A DNA stretch of 59,246 nucleotides from Actinomycetota bacterium (GTDB lineage: Bacteria; Actinomycetota; Acidimicrobiia; Acidimicrobiales; Ilumatobacteraceae), in NCBI GenBank assembly GCA_005790505.1, contig SXUP01000061.1:1-59246 (forward strand), in the 5' to 3' direction. The notes under the pieces are model-generated. The model was not told the origin of the DNA. It did no database searches and was given only the letters and a program-made list of their open reading frames with translations. The translations under genes were made by a program, and so were the position numbers. Numbering within the stretch: the first letter of the stretch is position 1; every line of letters begins with the position of its first letter. Shown here one piece after another: positions 51,903-59,246 of the stretch.

Positions 51903-53114
51903 ATGTCAATGCAGATCGGAGATTCACCAGCAGACGCTGTCTTTCGAGATCAAGCGCGCTCATTTCTCTCCCAACATGCCTCCCCTCGCTCAGAAGTCGT
52001 TGCCAACTGGCATGATGACCTCGGCGGACATGTTGAGGCTTGCAAAAAATGGCAGCATATTTTGTACGACAATGGATGGGCAGGCATTTCCTGGCCCGAA
52101 CAATTTGGTGGACGAGGTGGCACTAGTCTGCAAGCTTCAATTTTTGCAGAGGAGCAATCAAAGTTTGATGTAGCGACTGGTTCATTTGCGGTGAGCCTTG
52201 GCATGGTCGGCCCTACTTTGATGGCTCACGGTACACCACAACAACATGCCGAGTTCTTGTCACCGATGTTGCGCGGAGACCATGTGTGGTGCCAACTATT
52301 CAGCGAACCGAACGCTGGAAGTGACTTGGCCAACATCGGCACACGCGCGGTACTTGATGGCGACACTTGGGTCGTCAATGGACAAAAGGTCTGGACATCA
52401 TTTGGCCAGTTCTCTGACTATGGAATCCTGCTCGCACGCACTGAGCCAGAGTCACCAAAACACAAAGGCATCACTTATTTCATTTTGGACATGAAATCAG
52501 TCGGAGTCGAGGTGCGTCCTCTTGTTCAGATCACTGGCGTGGCTCATTTCAACGAAGTTTTTTTGTCTGATGTTCGAATTCCGGCAGTAAATGTGTTGGG
52601 CGGGGTCAACAACGGTTGGGCTGTTGCCAACACGACCCTGACAAGCGAGAGAGCATTCATCGGGGGTGGCGGAAGTTCCTGGACCGTGGAAGCATTGGTT
52701 GCGACCGCCCAGAAACTAGGTCGCACTCAAGACCCCATCGTGCGTCAGAAACTTGCTGCGGCGTATGCACGTGCTCAGACCATTGTGTACTTGGGATACC
52801 GCCTGCGCACAGCATCTTCACTTGGGCTGATGCCAGGTCCTGAGATGTTTATTATGAAATTGGCATATGCACGCCACTGGGAACAAACAATGGATACGGC
52901 GATGGAAGTGCTTGGAGCGGACGCAATGTTATGGGGGGACAATGTCATAGACAGTGGTGAATGGCAACACCATCTCCTGAGTCAATTTGCAATACGCCTT
53001 GGTGGTGGAACGAATGAAATACAGCAGAACATAATTGGAGAACGCGGTCTTGGATTGCCGCGAGAGCCATCTGTAGATCGCAATCTTCCTTGGCGCGAAC
53101 TGGTGAAAGGTTAA
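51903..53114 (+). CDS. Acyl-CoA dehydrogenase, ChsE2/FadE29-like
   Basis: 403 residues from ATG 51903 (MSMQIGDSPADAVF); ATG 51909 is an alternative. Flavin loop FSEPNAGSDLANIGTRA, GQKVWTSFGQFSDYG, FLSDVRIPAVNVLG and the C-terminus RLGGGTNEIQQNIIGERGLGLP. In mycobacteria the FadE28-FadE29 pair dehydrogenates the three-carbon steroid side chain (3-oxo-4-pregnene-20-carboxyl-CoA). The larger subunit is FadE29-like; here it is the first gene of the operon and separated from its partner (54098) by the ChsH2-like gene. Confidence 0.9.
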   Translation: MSMQIGDSPADAVFRDQARSFLSQHASPRSEVVANWHDDLGGHVEACKKWQHILYDNGWAGISWPEQFGGRGGTSLQASIFAEEQSKFDVATGSFAVSLGMVGPTLMAHGTPQQHAEFLSPMLRGDHVWCQLFSEPNAGSDLANIGTRAVLDGDTWVVNGQKVWTSFGQFSDYGILLARTEPESPKHKGITYFILDMKSVGVEVRPLVQITGVAHFNEVFLSDVRIPAVNVLGGVNNGWAVANTTLTSERAFIGGGGSSWTVEALVATAQKLGRTQDPIVRQKLAAAYARAQTIVYLGYRLRTASSLGLMPGPEMFIMKLAYARHWEQTMDTAMEVLGADAMLWGDNVIDSGEWQHHLLSQFAIRLGGGTNEIQQNIIGERGLGLPREPSVDRNLPWRELVKG

Positions 53115-53128
53115 ACAACGGTACAACT

Positions 53129-54088
53129 ATGACCTCCGTCGACCAAGAAACAGAAAAAGATAAGCAGGCTTTCTGGGAGCAACTACAAGTATTCGTTGGA
53201 AAAGAAATCGGACCGGCTCAACTGTCCCCAGATGAAGTCAATATTCCGATGATTCGTCATTGGTGCGAGGCAATCGGTGACAATAATCCGATCTACCTTG
53301 ATGTGACGGCAGCAAAGGCATCGGTGCACGGTCAGATTGTTGCCCCACCAACAATGTTGCAGGCCTGGGTAATGGCGGGCATCAAGCCACGAATACCCTC
53401 TGGCGATAATCCATATGAAGACATGAATCAACTGCTATTTTCTCGTCAATTCACCAGTGTGGTCGCCACTAATTGCGAGCAGACCTACGATCGTTATCTG
53501 CATCCCGGTGACAGACTTTCTATGACTACCACGATTGAGGCGATCAGCACCGAAAAAACAACCGCCCTCGGAACAGGACACTTCGTCACAACTCGTCAAG
53601 ATTATTTTGATCAAAACAATCAACGGGTTGGCTCGATGCTATTTCGAATAATTCGATTTAGACCAGCAAAGTCAAAAAAATCCACCCCTGATGTTGTTCG
53701 TCCGCGACCAGCGACGACCCACGACAACAGTTGGTGGTTCGATGGTCTTCAAAATGGCAAGCTCTTGATTCAACGTTGCGAGAACTGTTTGGAACTTCGG
53801 TTCCCCCCAGGACCCGTCTGCCCGTCGTGCATCTCGATGGACTGGGAAGCTGTTGAGGCCGTTGGCACTGGCAGAATCCACAGTTTTGTGGTGACGCACT
53901 ATCCGCAAGTTCCTGGACTCGAGTATCCGCTTCCAGTCTTGCTCGTTGATTTAGATGAGGGTGTTCGGATGGTGATGAACCCTACTGATACCGATATTTC
54001 TGACATCGCAATCGGAAAAAAAGTTGAAATCGTGCTGCAGGCCACAGACGACGAATTGACACTCCCCTTCGCCCGAGTTCAAAAATAA
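53129..54088 (+). CDS. MaoC hydratase plus DUF35 fusion, ChsH2-like
   Basis: 319 residues from ATG 53129 (MTSVDQETEKDK). Residues about 10-200 are a MaoC-like hot-dog domain (MIRHWCEAIGDNNPIYLD, QIVAPPTMLQAW), and about 210-319 a DUF35 domain with the zinc ribbon: GLQNGKLLIQRCENC and CPSC, then the OB-fold GTGRIHSFVVTHY. In M. tuberculosis, ChsH2 has this same two-domain build, pairs with ChsH1 to hydrate the enoyl-CoA, and its DUF35 part docks to Ltp2. ChsH1- and Ltp2-like genes lie in this operon. The match is to architecture and motifs; the function is inferred from the family. Confidence 0.9.
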   Translation: MTSVDQETEKDKQAFWEQLQVFVGKEIGPAQLSPDEVNIPMIRHWCEAIGDNNPIYLDVTAAKASVHGQIVAPPTMLQAWVMAGIKPRIPSGDNPYEDMNQLLFSRQFTSVVATNCEQTYDRYLHPGDRLSMTTTIEAISTEKTTALGTGHFVTTRQDYFDQNNQRVGSMLFRIIRFRPAKSKKSTPDVVRPRPATTHDNSWWFDGLQNGKLLIQRCENCLELRFPPGPVCPSCISMDWEAVEAVGTGRIHSFVVTHYPQVPGLEYPLPVLLVDLDEGVRMVMNPTDTDISDIAIGKKVEIVLQATDDELTLPFARVQK

Positions 54089-54097
54089 AGGAACAGC

Positions 54098-55222
54098 ATG
54101 AATTTTGATCTTTCTGATGAGCAGCAGGTGCTTGGTGGCTTGGCGCAACAAATCTTTGGCGATCTATCCACGATTGAGCGCATTACTGAACTTCAGACAA
54201 GAGATGGCTTTGATGCCACACTTTGGAGCGAACTTGCAAAAGCAGGGCTCCTTGGCCTATGCGTGGCAGAAGAGCACGGTGGTCTGGCAATGCATATGGT
54301 GGAGTTGTCTTTAGTGCTTGAACAACAAGGCAGGTATATTGCCCAAGTTCCACTTTGGTCATCCTCAATTGCGGCGATGACAGTGGCTGAATTTGCTAGC
54401 CAAGAACTGCAGAACCAAGTTTTGCCTGGCGTTTGTGCCGGAACAACAATTCTTTCTACCGCGCTTGCAAACTTCGGGGCCAATGACTCCATGAATCCCT
54501 CGGTCGAAGCGATTGATGTTATTGAAACTAAAGAAGGTGGCATCAGATTAATCGGATCAAAACCTGCGGTTCCATACGCCCAACATGCCCACTATGTTGT
54601 GGTTTCAGCCAAGCGAGCAAATGGGTCGATTGTGCTTGCCCTCGTAGACACTGATGCTCGTGGGGTAACAATCACCCCTGTCGAGGGTAGCGATCGCCAA
54701 CCCCAGGCCAACATGGAAATTGATGTCGTTGTACCAACGAGCCATGTCATTTCAGGTCTGACAAGTGACGGACGCGAAGCTCTTCGTTGGATGCATGAAC
54801 ATTCACTCGTCGCTCTTTGTGCAATACAGCTCGGTGTCGCTCAAGGTTCAATCGCCATCACAGCAGAGCATGTCAAGACACGCCATCAGTTCGGCAAGCC
54901 ACTTAGCGCTCAGCAAGCAGTTGCAGTTCGCGCCGCCGACGCTTACATCACAACAGAGGCAATGCGGGTCACAACACTAAACGCGGCTTGGCAGCTAGCC
55001 GAGGGCTTTGACGCTCGCCAAGACGTTTTGGTGGCAATGTATTGGGCGACAGAAGGTGGACACTCGGTTGTCTTGGCGGGTCAACATTTACACGGAGGCG
55101 TCGGCGCCGACATCAGTTACCCAGTTCATCGTTTCTTTTTATGGGGAATCCAGATCAGCACACAACTTGGTGGCGCGAGTCAGCATCTTGCCAGACTTGG
55201 AAAGTTGATTGCATCAAAATGA
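54098..55222 (+). CDS. Acyl-CoA dehydrogenase, ChsE1/FadE28-like
   Basis: 374 residues. MNFDLSDEQQVLGGLAQQIF, RHQFGKPLSAQQAVAVRAADAY, MYWATEGGHSVVLAGQHLHGG and ADISYPVHRFFLWGIQ match the FadE28 branch. It lacks the flavin-loop SEPNAGSD sequence of its larger partner at 51903. AAGGA precedes the ATG. Its stop overlaps the ChsH1-like start by 4 bp, so subunit stoichiometry with the hydratase and aldolase may be set by coupled translation. Confidence 0.9.
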   Translation: MNFDLSDEQQVLGGLAQQIFGDLSTIERITELQTRDGFDATLWSELAKAGLLGLCVAEEHGGLAMHMVELSLVLEQQGRYIAQVPLWSSSIAAMTVAEFASQELQNQVLPGVCAGTTILSTALANFGANDSMNPSVEAIDVIETKEGGIRLIGSKPAVPYAQHAHYVVVSAKRANGSIVLALVDTDARGVTITPVEGSDRQPQANMEIDVVVPTSHVISGLTSDGREALRWMHEHSLVALCAIQLGVAQGSIAITAEHVKTRHQFGKPLSAQQAVAVRAADAYITTEAMRVTTLNAAWQLAEGFDARQDVLVAMYWATEGGHSVVLAGQHLHGGVGADISYPVHRFFLWGIQISTQLGGASQHLARLGKLIASK

Positions 55223-55629
55223 GCATCCCTTCTTTTGGTGTCGCTGATGTTCAGGTCGGACAAGAATTGCCTGCGCTTGATATTCCACTCACCCGCACTC
55301 TGATAACTGCCGCCGCAATCGCATCACGCGACTATCAAGAGGTACACCACGACCCCAGCATTGCTGTTGAACGCGGTTCACAAGACATCATCATGAACAT
55401 TTTGAGCACGAATGGTTTTGTCGGTCGCTACATCACGGACTGGGCTGGACCCAATGCATTTATTAGATCAGTAAAAGTTCGTCTCGGTGTGCCAAATTAT
55501 CCTGGTGAAATAATGAAGATGCGGGGCAAAGTGACCGCTATTGACAGTAAGACTGTCACGGTTCTTGTCACTGGAAGCAATTCAATGGGTGATCATGTCA
55601 CGGCAACAGTCGAGGTGGTTTTGCCATGA
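55219..55629 (+). CDS. MaoC-like hydratase subunit, ChsH1-like
   Basis: 136 residues from ATG 55219. The hot-dog hydratase core is ASRDYQEVHHDPSIAVERGS followed by DIIMNILSTNGFVGRYITDW. The motif DYQEVHHD contains the Asp/His expected for catalysis in the ChsH1 subunit, which I recall as DFQDVHHD in mycobacteria. Also TDWAGPNAFIRSVKVRLGVP is strikingly like the mycobacterial sequence. It overlaps both neighbours by 4 bp. The hydrated acyl-CoA would then be split by the Ltp2-like aldolase. Confidence 0.92.
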   Translation: MSIPSFGVADVQVGQELPALDIPLTRTLITAAAIASRDYQEVHHDPSIAVERGSQDIIMNILSTNGFVGRYITDWAGPNAFIRSVKVRLGVPNYPGEIMKMRGKVTAIDSKTVTVLVTGSNSMGDHVTATVEVVLP

Positions 55630-56804
55630 GTAATCAACTCGGCAACAAAACAGCCATCGTTGGTATCGGGGCAACAGAGTTTTCAAAAGACTCAGGACGC
55701 AGCGAGATGAAACTTGCCTGCGAAGCAGTGCTGGCCGCCATTCAAGATGCCGGACTCAAGCCCTCAGACATTGATGGCATGGTGACATACAGTGCCGACA
55801 ATAATCCAGAGATTGAGATCGCTCGTCACCTTGGCATCGGAGAACTTCGGCATTTCAGTCGTGTCCATTACGGCGGTGGTGCCGCCTGTGGAACCATTGA
55901 ACTAGCCGCAATGGCTGTTGCTACTGGAGTCGCAGACTACGTGGTCTGTTATCGCGCCTTCAATGAACGTAGTGGACGCCGCTTTGGCTCAGGTGTTCAA
56001 GATCTTCCCAATGCAGCAACTGCTGAGCGAGCGCAATTTTCGTACACATCGTCCCAAGGTCTACTGACACCTGCAAGTTGGGTGGCAATGATTGCCCAGC
56101 GCTACATGCATCTATATGGAGCAACAAGCCAAGATTTGGGTCGGGTCGCTGTTGCTGATCGCAAACATGCCGCAACAAATCCGGCTGCATGGTTTTATCA
56201 ACAGCCCATCACGCTTGAAGATCATCAAAACAGCCGCTGGATCGTTGAGCCCTTGCACCTATTGGATTGTTGCCAAGAAAGCGATGGCGCCCAAGCCCTC
56301 ATTGTCACGACTGTCGAACGAGCCCGAGACATGCCTCAAACACCTGCCGTCGTCAAGGCAGTGGCTCAAGGCGCTGGTAAGGATCAGTGGACAATGACCA
56401 GCTTTTATCGCGATGACATTGCCCAACTTCCAGAAATGAAATTAGTTGCCAACGAATTATGGAGTTCTAGTGGGTTAACTCCTGCAGACATCCAAACCGC
56501 CGTGCTGTACGACCACTTCACGCCATATGTATTAATGCAACTTGAAGAATTCGGTTTTTGTGCTCGCGGAGATGCCAAAGACTTCATCAAAGATGGTCGC
56601 ATCGAAATGGGTGGTTCTTTGCCGATCAATCCTCATGGTGGGCAACTTGGCGAGGCATACATTCACGGCATGAACGGGATTGCCGAAGGCGTTCGTCAAA
56701 TTCGGGGTGCTAGCGTCAACCAGGTACCAGATGTTGCGCATGTACTGGTAACGGCCGGAACTGGCGTGCCAACAAGTGGATTAATATTGGGAGTAGACAG
56801 ATGA
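55626..56804 (+). CDS. ltp2: Steroid side-chain aldolase, Ltp2-like (thiolase fold)
   Basis: 392 residues. It matches my memory of mycobacterial Ltp2 nearly block by block: AIVGIGATEFSKDSGRSE, VHYGGGAACGT, VADYVVCYRAFNERSG, SRWIVEPLHLLDCCQESDGA and NPHGGQLGEAYIHGMNG. Tyr295 (in VLYDHFTP) and Tyr345 (in GEAYIHG) align with the two tyrosines reported as catalytic in the Thermomonospora curvata enzyme (recalled, off by one). It cleaves the 17-hydroxy-C22-CoA to androstenedione-type ketone and propionyl-CoA in those systems. Needs the DUF35 part of the ChsH2-like protein. Confidence 0.93.
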   Translation: MSNQLGNKTAIVGIGATEFSKDSGRSEMKLACEAVLAAIQDAGLKPSDIDGMVTYSADNNPEIEIARHLGIGELRHFSRVHYGGGAACGTIELAAMAVATGVADYVVCYRAFNERSGRRFGSGVQDLPNAATAERAQFSYTSSQGLLTPASWVAMIAQRYMHLYGATSQDLGRVAVADRKHAATNPAAWFYQQPITLEDHQNSRWIVEPLHLLDCCQESDGAQALIVTTVERARDMPQTPAVVKAVAQGAGKDQWTMTSFYRDDIAQLPEMKLVANELWSSSGLTPADIQTAVLYDHFTPYVLMQLEEFGFCARGDAKDFIKDGRIEMGGSLPINPHGGQLGEAYIHGMNGIAEGVRQIRGASVNQVPDVAHVLVTAGTGVPTSGLILGVDR

Positions 56805-58009
56805 ACAACGAGATAGTTGATATCGACATCATCAGCAATGAGGCCTACCGCAATGGTCCACCTCACGAAATCTTTACTCGCCTGCGCAGCAATACACCAA
56901 TTATTTTGGCACCGGGCCTTGAAGATGGTTTCCCAGACAAATTCTGGGCCATCACAAAGCACGCTGACCTCGTGTCTGTAAGTCGACAATTTCAAACCTA
57001 TTCATCCGCACTTAAAGGTTCTTTGATGCCAGAGAATCGGCCAGATCTTGAAGATTCACGCTTGATGATTGATGCAGATCCGCCAGAACACACTCGACTG
57101 CGCACATTGGTCAACCGCGGGTTCACGCCCAAGGCAATGCGCATGCTTGAAGATCATTTTCGTGAAGTTGCAGCCGAACTCGTTGCATCTGGGCTCGCCT
57201 CGGGTGATGTTGAATTCGTTGAAAAGGTTTCTGCCGAATTACCCCTGATTGCGATTGCTGAGTTAATTGGAATCCCAGTGGAAGATCGTCACAAGGTATT
57301 CGATTGGTCCAACCGCATGATCGGATCAACTGATCCCGACATGTCTTCTGGGCCAGAAGATGCCCAAAGTGCCGCTGCAGAGCTTTACATGTACTTCAAC
57401 GGGGTCGCTGCTGCCAGGCGCGCCGACCCACGCAGCGATATTATTACGGCTCTCATTGACGAAACAGCCGACGACCACTTAGGCGCCCATGAGTTTGAAT
57501 TATTCATGTTGCTCTTGTCTGTTGCGGGCAATGAAACCACCCGCAACGGAATCAGTCATGGCGTGTTGGCGCTTACAGAGAATCCTGACTCTTTTCAGCA
57601 GATGCGCGATGACCTATCACTGGTCCCATCAGCCGTAGAGGAAATTCTACGTTGGGCGACACCTGTCAACTCTTTTCGACGCACTGCAGTGTGCGATGTT
57701 GACTTGCGTGGTCATCAGATAAAGGAAGGCGATTGTGTAGTTATGTTCTACTTTTCAGCCAATCGCGACGAAGAAGTTTTTGCCGATCCATTCACTTTTG
57801 ACATCCGCCGAAACCCTAATCCGCATGTCACTTTTGGTGGAGGGGGTCCCCATTTCTGCCTCGGGTCAAATCTGGCGAAACTTGAAATGAAAATTTTGTT
57901 TGAAGAACTCGCCAAGCAAGTAAAAAATATTGAATTGATTGGTGATGTAAAGCGAATGCGATCACACTTTATTCACGGCATCAAGAAATTGCCGATTCGC
58001 CTTAGTTAG
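56801..58009 (+). CDS. Cytochrome P450, CYP125-like (steroid C26 monooxygenase type)
   Basis: 402 residues. I-helix VAGNETTR (about 242-248), ExxR as EILR (281-284), and heme-binding FGGGGPHFCLGSN with ligand Cys353. RRNPNPHVTFGGGG and NRDEEVFADPFTF are characteristic of the CYP125/CYP142 group that starts sterol side-chain oxidation at C26. In mycobacteria CYP125 heads the igr locus; here it is last and overlaps the Ltp2-like gene by 4 bp. No ferredoxin gene is in the window. Ends 8 bp inside the convergent MBL gene. Confidence 0.9.
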   Translation: MNNEIVDIDIISNEAYRNGPPHEIFTRLRSNTPIILAPGLEDGFPDKFWAITKHADLVSVSRQFQTYSSALKGSLMPENRPDLEDSRLMIDADPPEHTRLRTLVNRGFTPKAMRMLEDHFREVAAELVASGLASGDVEFVEKVSAELPLIAIAELIGIPVEDRHKVFDWSNRMIGSTDPDMSSGPEDAQSAAAELYMYFNGVAAARRADPRSDIITALIDETADDHLGAHEFELFMLLLSVAGNETTRNGISHGVLALTENPDSFQQMRDDLSLVPSAVEEILRWATPVNSFRRTAVCDVDLRGHQIKEGDCVVMFYFSANRDEEVFADPFTFDIRRNPNPHVTFGGGGPHFCLGSNLAKLEMKILFEELAKQVKNIELIGDVKRMRSHFIHGIKKLPIRLS

Positions 58010-58772
58010 CAGCAACCAAATCGTCAAGATCTATCAATGACTGATCTTCCGGTACGACAAGTACACCTGAGCCAGCGTGGCTTTGAACGGTAGCGGCGCT
58101 TCCCCACCCGCGATATGCAAATCGCTGCCACCAACTCATATCCCGCTTGGGGTCCAATGCTGTCGGAACAATCACTGTCGCCCCAAGAGCTCTGGCACTA
58201 TTGACAACTCGCTTTGCTCCCGCAGTTGCCGGGATAATGACGGCGCGCACACCACGAACGGGTGCCACTAGTACATCAGCACGTCCGACTAAGGAAGCCA
58301 ATTTTGATGATGGCAGGTGGGGGTCGAAATAGACCCGCCTTCCGCCTGTCACTGGCTCAATGACAAAGGCGAGAGCCAAAAGACTTAAGGGCCATCCAGT
58401 TCTTACGACTTCAAACTTAAGCGCATCATCACCATTGCCGATAGTAAATGTGTCACCCGACTTGTGTGCGTGCGTGATTGTCATCCCGATGTTGCGAGCA
58501 GCCTTGGCTGCGCGTGTTGTACCGTGCACCGGTATTGCGGGGTCAAGAAGACCAAGAGACTCAACTCGGCAATGGTCTGTGACATGTGTGCAAAGCACCA
58601 CGCCGTCTAACTTCGGAAGCTGATCTATCGGCGTAAAGTTCGAGAGATGGTTTCGATTGAAACTGCCTTTCAAAATAGTGGCACTCAACCACGGATCTAT
58701 GACAAGGGCAGTTGAACCATGTGTGAGCAACCACGTTTGATAGTCATCAAGTCGTTGTAGACGCATTCCCAT
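58002..58772 (-). CDS. Metallo-beta-lactamase-fold protein
   Basis: 256 residues. The start MGMRLQRLDDYQTWLLTHGSTALVIDPWL is the typical first strands. The metal motif is reduced to CTHVTDHCR (His-x-x-Asp-His), and no second clear histidine cluster follows, so metal binding may be incomplete. VYFDPHLPSSKL is a later conserved block. Proteins like this occur as lipid- or phosphodiesterase-like hydrolases. Not clearly tied to the catabolic genes; last gene to the right that overlaps them. Confidence 0.7.
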   Translation of the reverse strand: MGMRLQRLDDYQTWLLTHGSTALVIDPWLSATILKGSFNRNHLSNFTPIDQLPKLDGVVLCTHVTDHCRVESLGLLDPAIPVHGTTRAAKAARNIGMTITHAHKSGDTFTIGNGDDALKFEVVRTGWPLSLLALAFVIEPVTGGRRVYFDPHLPSSKLASLVGRADVLVAPVRGVRAVIIPATAGAKRVVNSARALGATVIVPTALDPKRDMSWWQRFAYRGWGSAATVQSHAGSGVLVVPEDQSLIDLDDLVAAN

Positions 58773-58846
58773 GATTCTATCCCGAGACTCGCTTCAAAAA
58801 TATTTATTCAGGCAACAGTAGAAGCAAGAACACTGTCGCCGCTTGG

Positions 58847-59246
58847 TCAGCGCTTTCTAGAGACAGAGAAACTAACCACATTCGACTTTAAAGTTCGCTT
58901 CCCTATCCGAACCTTTGCTTGAAAACTATGCTTTCCGCGAGCAACATTACGCAGAACAAAAGTTGATGACTTTCCTTTTGCCACGACCTTTCCGTTGCGA
59001 ACGATGGTGACTAGTGATCCTTCGGGTGAGTCAACCTTGATTGTCACGGTTCCCCCTACATTCGTAACTGCCGTGATTTGTGGAGCAGAGTCATTTACAA
59101 CCGCAACTGGTGCTGGTGCGACTGTTGTCGGTGGTGCGACTGTTGTCGGTGGTGCGACTGTTGTCGGTGGTGCGACTGTTGTCGGTGGTGCGACTGTTGT
59201 CGGTGGTGCGACTGTTGTCGGTGGTGCGACTGTTGTCGGTGGTGCG
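58847..59246 (-). CDS. C-terminal part of a probably exported protein with a repetitive APPTTV linker, 5' end outside window
   Basis: The window cuts this gene; only the last 132 codons are visible. Residues before about 45 are a tandem repeat of Ala-Pro-Pro-Thr-Thr-Val. The rest (SAPQITAVTNVGG, TIKVDSPEGSLVTIVRNG, VARGKHSFQAKV) looks like a small beta-sandwich (Ig/fibronectin-like) ending in SRKR. A GTG at 59047 is internal, because the frame stays open and matches upstream. Pro/Thr-rich linkers are usual between membrane/cell-wall domains and C-terminal adhesive domains. Upstream domains cannot be judged. Confidence 0.6.
   Translation of the reverse strand, partial: APPTTVAPPTTVAPPTTVAPPTTVAPPTTVAPPTTVAPPTTVAPAPVAVVNDSAPQITAVTNVGGTVTIKVDSPEGSLVTIVRNGKVVAKGKSSTFVLRNVARGKHSFQAKVRIGKRTLKSNVVSFSVSRKR
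59118..59246. repeat. 18-bp tandem repeat, about seven copies, running off the window
   Basis: The unit GCGACTGTTGTCGGTGGT repeats head to tail without a mismatch that I can see to the last base. Read on the minus strand it encodes APPTTV. Each unit is 6 codons, so gain or loss of a copy keeps the frame and only changes linker length. Confidence 0.9.

Noticed and set aside
1-59246. tRNA, rRNA, IS elements, CRISPR, prophage
   Set aside because: No transposase or integrase motif, no clustered repeats other than the 18-bp array, and no RNA-gene-like segment found in the short intergenic gaps.

Overview
The window is a compact, roughly 50% G+C stretch of an actinobacterial chromosome, about 55 genes with no intergenic gap over 130 bp and no tRNA, rRNA, insertion sequence or CRISPR array. 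Gene content points to an actinobacterium, and I would guess an aquatic Acidimicrobiia-type lineage because of the moderate G+C, the many F420/LLM-type flavin oxidoreductases and the short intergenic spaces. The taxonomic guess is inference.

Almost everything is acyl-CoA catabolism of the kind known from actinobacterial steroid degradation. The clearest block is 51903-58009, a tightly overlapping operon that matches the mycobacterial igr locus gene for gene but in a different order: acyl-CoA dehydrogenase (ChsE2-like), MaoC+DUF35 fusion (ChsH2-like), acyl-CoA dehydrogenase (ChsE1-like), MaoC hydratase (ChsH1-like), thiolase-fold aldolase (Ltp2-like) and a CYP125-like P450. Elsewhere there are two more acyl-CoA dehydrogenase pairs (8466-10723, 28681-30839) and six acyl-CoA ligases. 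Four of the ligases resemble FadD19 (11376-12953), FadD3 (21062-22657) and FadD17 (37603-39282 and 41760-43415). There are also a FadA6-like thiolase, three enoyl-CoA hydratases, five short-chain dehydrogenases, an OYE-type dienoyl-CoA reductase, a SnoaL-like protein, a CaiB-family CoA transferase, a Zn alcohol dehydrogenase and an aldehyde dehydrogenase. Four amidohydrolase-2 proteins and four LLM-class oxidoreductases accompany them.

Layout, left to right: a leftward second aldolase module (Ltp-like thiolase plus two OB-fold proteins, 1-1733); a rightward LivKHMGF-type ABC importer with fused permeases and a small membrane protein (1823-7345); a leftward LLM enzyme divergent from an ACAD pair plus DUF2889 (7350-11386); a leftward amidohydrolase/LLM/AttH-like/FadD19-like operon (11376-16216); a lone ECH (16236-16964); a leftward ECH/SDR/FadA6-like operon (16969-19724) divergent from an amidohydrolase/ligase/ADH/ligase/ligase/SDR operon (19854-27598); a leftward TauD dioxygenase divergent from ACAD/ACAD/SDR/TetR/SDR/RmuC (28681-34345); SDR and LLM genes (34348-36240); an amidohydrolase/FadD17/amidohydrolase/aldolase operon (36350-41209); a leftward deacylase/ECH/OYE/FadD17/SnoaL operon (41206-48035) divergent from ALDH/CoA transferase (48155-50867); an LLM gene divergent from the igr-like operon; and two leftward genes at the right edge.

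The most striking regulatory feature is a 23-bp inverted repeat (arms TTTCTGAC and GTCAGAAA around 5 bp) that occurs in six promoter regions (about 1758, 19813, 28644, 36253, 48117, 51827). These sites flank most of the operons, including the transporter and the igr-like operon, and one lies upstream of the operon that encodes the window's only TetR-family regulator (31769-32404). I read this as one locally encoded TetR regulon covering uptake and degradation of a steroid- or isoprenoid-like carboxylate. The steroid ring-opening genes (KstD, KshAB, HsaABCD, IpdAB) and Mce transporters are not in this window, so the exact substrate is open.
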